From an uncultured Faecalibacterium sp. (GTDB taxonomy: Bacteria; Bacillota; Clostridia; Oscillospirales; Ruminococcaceae): a stretch of DNA of 9,498 bases. The notes under the pieces are model-generated. The model was given only the letters and a program-made list of their open reading frames with translations. It was not told the origin of the DNA and made no database searches. Within the stretch, counting starts at the first letter, position 1, and every line of letters begins with the position of its first letter. Of this stretch, positions 6,755-9,498 are shown piece after piece. The position numbers and the translations under genes were made by a program. Where the stretch lies: the NCBI GenBank assembly GCA_934501115.1, contig CAKSTO010000062.1:1-9498 (forward strand). Direction: 5' to 3'.

Positions 6755-7255
6755 ATGAAGCTGCAGCCGGAATCCAAAAAGGAGCTGACCCGCATCGCCT
6801 GCGGCACGGCCATCTGTACCGCCGTCATGTGGGTGATCTTTGCAGCTCTGCACCTGGTTGGCTGGGTGAAATTTGATTACACTGTCGTTCTGGGCAGTCT
6901 CGTCGGCGCTGCCGTGGCCATCGGCAATTTTGCAGGCATCTGCATCGTGTGCCAGAAGGTCATTGACGAGCAGGACGAGAAGCGACGCAAGGCAGCTCTG
7001 CAGGCATCCTACAATGTCCGGATGCTCATTCAGGCGGTGTGGATCATCGTGGCCATTGCGGCTCCGGTGTTCCAGCCGTTTGCAGGCGTTCTGCCGCTGC
7101 TTTTCCCGCGTGTTACAATTTACTATCTGCAAATAACCGGCAAGTATAAGCCGCTTGCCCCGGCAAAGACCCCGGTGGACGTCTCCGTGGAGGACGACCC
7201 CGAGCCGGAACCGGAGCCGGCAGCTGAGCCCCGTGACGAAGGGGGTGAAACGTAA
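6755..7255 (+). CDS. atpI: AtpI-like ATP synthase accessory protein with acidic tail
   Basis: A 166-residue protein starting at ATG 6755, 8 nt after AGGAGG (6740-6745). It has four predicted membrane helices at about residues 15-37, 42-66, 86-104 and 107-127. A charged stretch with EQDEKRRKAALQASYNVR lies between helices 2 and 3, the usual layout of the ATP synthase subunit I (AtpI) family. AtpI helps assemble the c-ring in some bacteria. Residues about 130-166 form a Pro/Glu/Asp-rich tail (EDDPEPEPEPAAEP) longer than I expect for the family. The gene lies 22 nt after atpZ and ends 3 nt before the atpB start, so translation is probably coupled. The family assignment rests on topology, context and weak sequence similarity. 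Confidence 0.8.
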   Translation: MKLQPESKKELTRIACGTAICTAVMWVIFAALHLVGWVKFDYTVVLGSLVGAAVAIGNFAGICIVCQKVIDEQDEKRRKAALQASYNVRMLIQAVWIIVAIAAPVFQPFAGVLPLLFPRVTIYYLQITGKYKPLAPAKTPVDVSVEDDPEPEPEPAAEPRDEGGET

Positions 7256-7258
7256 CAA

Positions 7259-8002
7259 ATGGAATTGAACGGCGCAAAGATCCTGTATACCATCCATACC
7301 GATATCCCTTATCTGGGCGACTTCAAGATCACCCAGACCCTCGTCAGTACCTGGATCGTCATGGCGCTGCTTTCGGGTTTTGCCATCTGGCTGGGCAGCA
7401 ATCTCAAGCTGGAAAATGTCTCCAGGCGGCAGGCCGCCGCCGAGTTCATCGTAGAACGGCTCGACCAGTTCGTGCACGATAACATGGGCTATCACTTTGA
7501 TCAGTATATCCCGCTCATCGGCGCGATCTTCGCTCTGAGCATCGGCTGCAACCTCATCAGCGTCATCGGACTGTGGAGCCCCACGGCTGACCTGAACACC
7601 GAAGCGGCATGGGCCATCGTGGTGTTCGTGCTGATCCTGTACTACAAGATCAAGACCAACGGCATCCTTTCTTACCTGAAAGGCCTTTTGGATCCCATCT
7701 TCATCATGGCACCCATCAATGTGCTGTCGGAGGTTTCCACCCCTGTCAGCATGGCGTTCCGTCACTTTGGCAACATTTTGTCCGGTACGGTCATCTCCAC
7801 GCTGCTGTACTGGGCGCTGGCAAGCCTGAGCCATGTCATATTCGGCTGGCTGCCCGGTGCCTTGAGCCAGATCCAGCTGTTCCAGATCGGCATCCCGGCC
7901 TTTACCGGCCTGTATTTCGACTGGTTCGGCGGCTGCATTCAGGCGTTCATCTTCTGTACCCTGACCGCAATTTTCATCAAACGTGCTGCCGGTGAGGATT
8001 AA
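7259..8002 (+). CDS. atpB: F1Fo ATP synthase subunit a
   Basis: The Fo stator subunit that forms the ion half-channels next to the rotating c-ring. The 247 residues start at ATG 7259, after GGGGGTGA (7241-7248) in the end of the upstream gene. It has about five to six hydrophobic helices. The signature is VSTPVSMAFRHFGNILSGT, with the essential Arg at R168 (E. coli R210), and the last helix has GGCIQAFIF with Q228 (E. coli Q252). Two nearby polar positions differ from common versions: T177 where E. coli has E219, and D221 where E. coli has H245. His follows the essential Arg where Leu is usual. These changes sit in the ion pathway and may relate to the unusual c subunit. Length and order (a-c-b-delta-alpha) are standard. 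Confidence 0.96.
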   Translation: MELNGAKILYTIHTDIPYLGDFKITQTLVSTWIVMALLSGFAIWLGSNLKLENVSRRQAAAEFIVERLDQFVHDNMGYHFDQYIPLIGAIFALSIGCNLISVIGLWSPTADLNTEAAWAIVVFVLILYYKIKTNGILSYLKGLLDPIFIMAPINVLSEVSTPVSMAFRHFGNILSGTVISTLLYWALASLSHVIFGWLPGALSQIQLFQIGIPAFTGLYFDWFGGCIQAFIFCTLTAIFIKRAAGED

Positions 8003-8020
8003 GCCCTCACAACGGCATCT

Positions 8021-8047
8021 CCCAAAACAAAAAACTTTTTTGGAGGA
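8021..8047 (+). promoter_or_regulatory. A/T-rich translation initiation region of atpE
   Basis: CCAAAAC, an A-run and TTTTTT precede a strong TGGAGGA (8041-8047), placed 8 nt before the atpE ATG. CCAAAA (8021-8026) can pair weakly with TTTTGG (8038-8043). The A/U-rich leader stands out in GC-rich surroundings. It resembles the enhancer logic known for E. coli atpE, whose product is needed in about ten copies per complex. The function here is inference. Confidence 0.45.
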
Positions 8048-8055
8048 CAAATCTT

Positions 8056-8337
8056 ATGACTGACTTTCAGTACCTCGCTCGTGGTATCGCTCTGGCAGGC
8101 TGCGGCATCGGCGCAGGCTGCGCACTGATCGCAGGTATCGGCCCCGGTATCGGCGAAGGCAACGCAGCAGCTGCTGCCTGTGAAGCTGTGGGCCGTCAGC
8201 CCGAGTGCAAGAGCGACGTTACCAGCACCCTGATCCTGGGCGTTGCACTGTCTGAGACCACCGGTATCTATGGCTTCGTCACCGGCCTGCTGCTGATCTT
8301 CCTGGCACCGGGCATGTTCATGAAGTTCCTGGCATAA
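8056..8337 (+). CDS. atpE: F1Fo ATP synthase subunit c, predicted Na+-binding two-carboxylate type
   Basis: A 93-residue hairpin of two membrane helices that forms the rotor ring of Fo. ATG 8056 has a strong TGGAGGA upstream. Helix 1 has the glycine-rich packing face (GAGCALIAGIGPGIGEG) and the cytoplasmic loop has the conserved R47-Q48-P49. Ion-site residues: E34 in helix 1, and E67-T68-T69-G70-I71-Y72 in helix 2. These align with Q32, E65, S66, T67 and Y70 of the Ilyobacter tartaricus Na+ c subunit. Glu in place of Gln32 gives the two-carboxylate motif reported for the Fusobacterium nucleatum Na+ ATP synthase. Sodium use is therefore likely but unproven, because site residues do not settle physiological coupling. 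Four Cys (16, 22, 42, 51) are unusual for subunit c. Confidence 0.95.
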   Translation: MTDFQYLARGIALAGCGIGAGCALIAGIGPGIGEGNAAAAACEAVGRQPECKSDVTSTLILGVALSETTGIYGFVTGLLLIFLAPGMFMKFLA

Positions 8338-8372
8338 GCGGAACCTTTGCACAATAACGAAAGGAGACGCTT

Positions 8373-8879
8373 ATGGAACTATACCAGGCGTTGATCACGC
8401 TGGACGGCTGGACCTTTCTGGCACAGATCTGCAACCTGATGATCCAGCTGCTGATCTTCAAAAAGTTCCTGCTGAATCCGGTGAAGAAGATCATCGCGGA
8501 GCGCAAGGCGAAGGCCGACAGCCAGATCGCTGACGCAAAGAAGCTGCGCGAGGAAGCCGAAGCCATGAAGGCCGAGTATGAGCAGAATATGCAGAACGCC
8601 CGCGCCGAGGCGAACCAGATCGTTGCCAATGCGCAGAAGACGGCCACCGCCCGCGGCGAAGAGATCGTGGGCGAGGCTCGCGCACAGGCTGCTGCCCTCA
8701 AGCAGAAGGCGGAAGCCGACATTGCGCAGGAGCGCAAGAAGGCCGTGAACGAGGTCAAGGACGAGATCGGCGGCATCGCCATGGAGATCGCCTCCAAGGT
8801 GGTGGAACGCGAGATCAGCGAGAAGGATCATAAGGATCTGATCGACGAATTTATCAAAAATGTGGGTGAAGCATCATGA
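8373..8879 (+). CDS. atpF: F1Fo ATP synthase subunit b
   Basis: The peripheral-stalk subunit that ties F1 to subunit a. It has 168 residues from ATG 8373 with AAGGAG (8361-8366) 6 nt upstream. One N-terminal membrane helix (about residues 12-31, GWTFLAQICNLMIQLLIFKKF) is followed by the typical basic boundary and PVKKIIAERKAKADSQI. A long, charged, Ala/Glu/Lys-rich coiled coil then runs to about residue 150. The C-terminal part (EISEKDHKDLIDEFI) is the usual delta-contacting region. The gene follows atpE by 35 nt and overlaps atpH by 4 nt (ATGA), indicating translational coupling. Only one b gene is seen, as in most non-photosynthetic bacteria. Length and layout are normal. Confidence 0.95.
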   Translation: MELYQALITLDGWTFLAQICNLMIQLLIFKKFLLNPVKKIIAERKAKADSQIADAKKLREEAEAMKAEYEQNMQNARAEANQIVANAQKTATARGEEIVGEARAQAAALKQKAEADIAQERKKAVNEVKDEIGGIAMEIASKVVEREISEKDHKDLIDEFIKNVGEAS

Positions 8880-9415
8880 CCGAGATCGCAAGGATGTACG
8901 GCGGAAGCCTGTACGATCTGGCTGCGGAGGAGGGGCTGGAGACCCGCATTCTGGGGGAGCTGGATGAGGCTGTGTCACTGCTGAAGGCAAACCCGGATTA
9001 CCTGCATCTGCTCAGCACTCCCAGCATCCCGAAAAGAGAGCGCTGCGGCCTGCTGGATGAAGCGCTGCGGGGGCAGATCCACCTCTATGTGCTGAACTTT
9101 TTGAAGATCCTGTGCGAGAAGGGCACCCTGCGGGAACTGTCCGGCTGCGCACGGGCTTACCGTGTGCGCTACAATCAGGCACACGGCATTCTGGAAGCAA
9201 CGGCGACCACTGCAGTGGCAATGACGGAACAGCAGGCAAAGAGCCTGCACGAAAAGCTGGAAAAGCTCACCGGCAAGACCATCGACCTGAAAACAAAGGT
9301 CGACCCGGCAGTGCTGGGCGGCATCCGGCTGGACATCGAAGGCACCGAGCTGGACGGCACGGTGCAGAACCGTCTGGCGGCCCTGCGCAGGGACATTGCT
9401 TCCGTGACCCTGTAA
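8876..9415 (+). CDS. atpH: F1Fo ATP synthase subunit delta
   Basis: Links the b-subunit stalk to the top of the F1 alpha3-beta3 head. The 179-residue frame begins at ATG 8876, inside the atpF stop (ATGA overlap), with GGGTGA a few bases upstream. An N-terminal helical domain (about residues 1-105: YGGSLYDLAAEEGL, TPSIPKRERCGLLDEAL, LNFLKILCEKGTLREL) is followed by the C-terminal domain with the family signature GGIRLDIEGTELDGTVQNRLAAL at about residues 146-168. Both domains are complete and the length is typical. Gene order with atpF before and atpA after confirms the call. Confidence 0.95.
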   Translation: MTEIARMYGGSLYDLAAEEGLETRILGELDEAVSLLKANPDYLHLLSTPSIPKRERCGLLDEALRGQIHLYVLNFLKILCEKGTLRELSGCARAYRVRYNQAHGILEATATTAVAMTEQQAKSLHEKLEKLTGKTIDLKTKVDPAVLGGIRLDIEGTELDGTVQNRLAALRRDIASVTL

Positions 9416-9473
9416 AAATGAATCGAATTTCCACCCGAAAGATTTTTAAGAATTGAGTGGTGAACAAACAAAG

Positions 9474-9498
9474 ATGCAACTGAAACCTGAAGAGATCT
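9474..9498 (+). CDS. atpA: F1Fo ATP synthase subunit alpha, first codons only (3' truncated by the window)
   Basis: ATG 9474 opens MQLKPEEI, which fits the N-terminus of the alpha subunit (regulatory/nucleotide-binding subunit of F1), and the position right after atpH is where atpA is expected. Only eight codons plus one base are visible. GAGTGGTG (9455-9462) is a weak ribosome site 11 nt upstream. The 58-nt gap after atpH shows no strong terminator, so the gene should be in the same operon. The call depends on context as much as sequence. Confidence 0.82.

Noticed and set aside
6716..8050. Reverse-strand open frame of 444 codons opposite atpI and atpB
   Set aside because: Antisense shadow spanning two genuine genes; no recognisable domain.

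Overview
The window reads as a chromosomal stretch from a GC-rich Clostridia relative. Codon choice is strongly biased to G/C, and the gene set and protein style resemble Faecalibacterium and its Oscillospiraceae/Ruminococcaceae neighbours. That placement rests on recognition of the sequences, not on a database search. All genes lie on the + strand and fall into two blocks.

Block 1 (1-6213) is a bacterial glycogen-synthesis operon in the order glgB-glgC-glgD-glgA. GlgC, probably with its degenerate paralogue GlgD, makes ADP-glucose. GlgA polymerises it into alpha-1,4-glucan and GlgB adds alpha-1,6 branches. glgB runs in from the left edge. glgC and glgD overlap by 7 nt. A 162-nt, hairpin-rich spacer separates glgD from glgA. 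A textbook intrinsic terminator follows glgA. GlgB carries an unusual basic tail of about 95 residues with two near-identical AT-hook-like modules.

Block 2 (about 6349-9498) is the first part of an F1Fo ATP synthase operon: promoter, atpZ-like, atpI-like, atpB (a), atpE (c), atpF (b), atpH (delta) and the first codons of atpA (alpha). A consensus-like promoter (TTGAAA, 17-nt spacer, TATACT) precedes a leader of about 90 nt. The c subunit has two ion-site carboxylates plus the hydroxyl/Tyr pattern of Na+-binding c-rings, so sodium coupling is a credible prediction. The a subunit keeps the essential Arg but differs at two neighbouring polar positions.

The only gene-free stretch over 300 nt is 6155-6471. 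It holds the glg terminator, about 135 nt with nothing recognisable, the atp promoter and the atp leader. I see no mobile element, CRISPR array, tRNA or rRNA. The window is mainly housekeeping. The points worth a second look are the GlgB tail, the structured glgD-glgA spacer and the ion-site chemistry of the ATP synthase.
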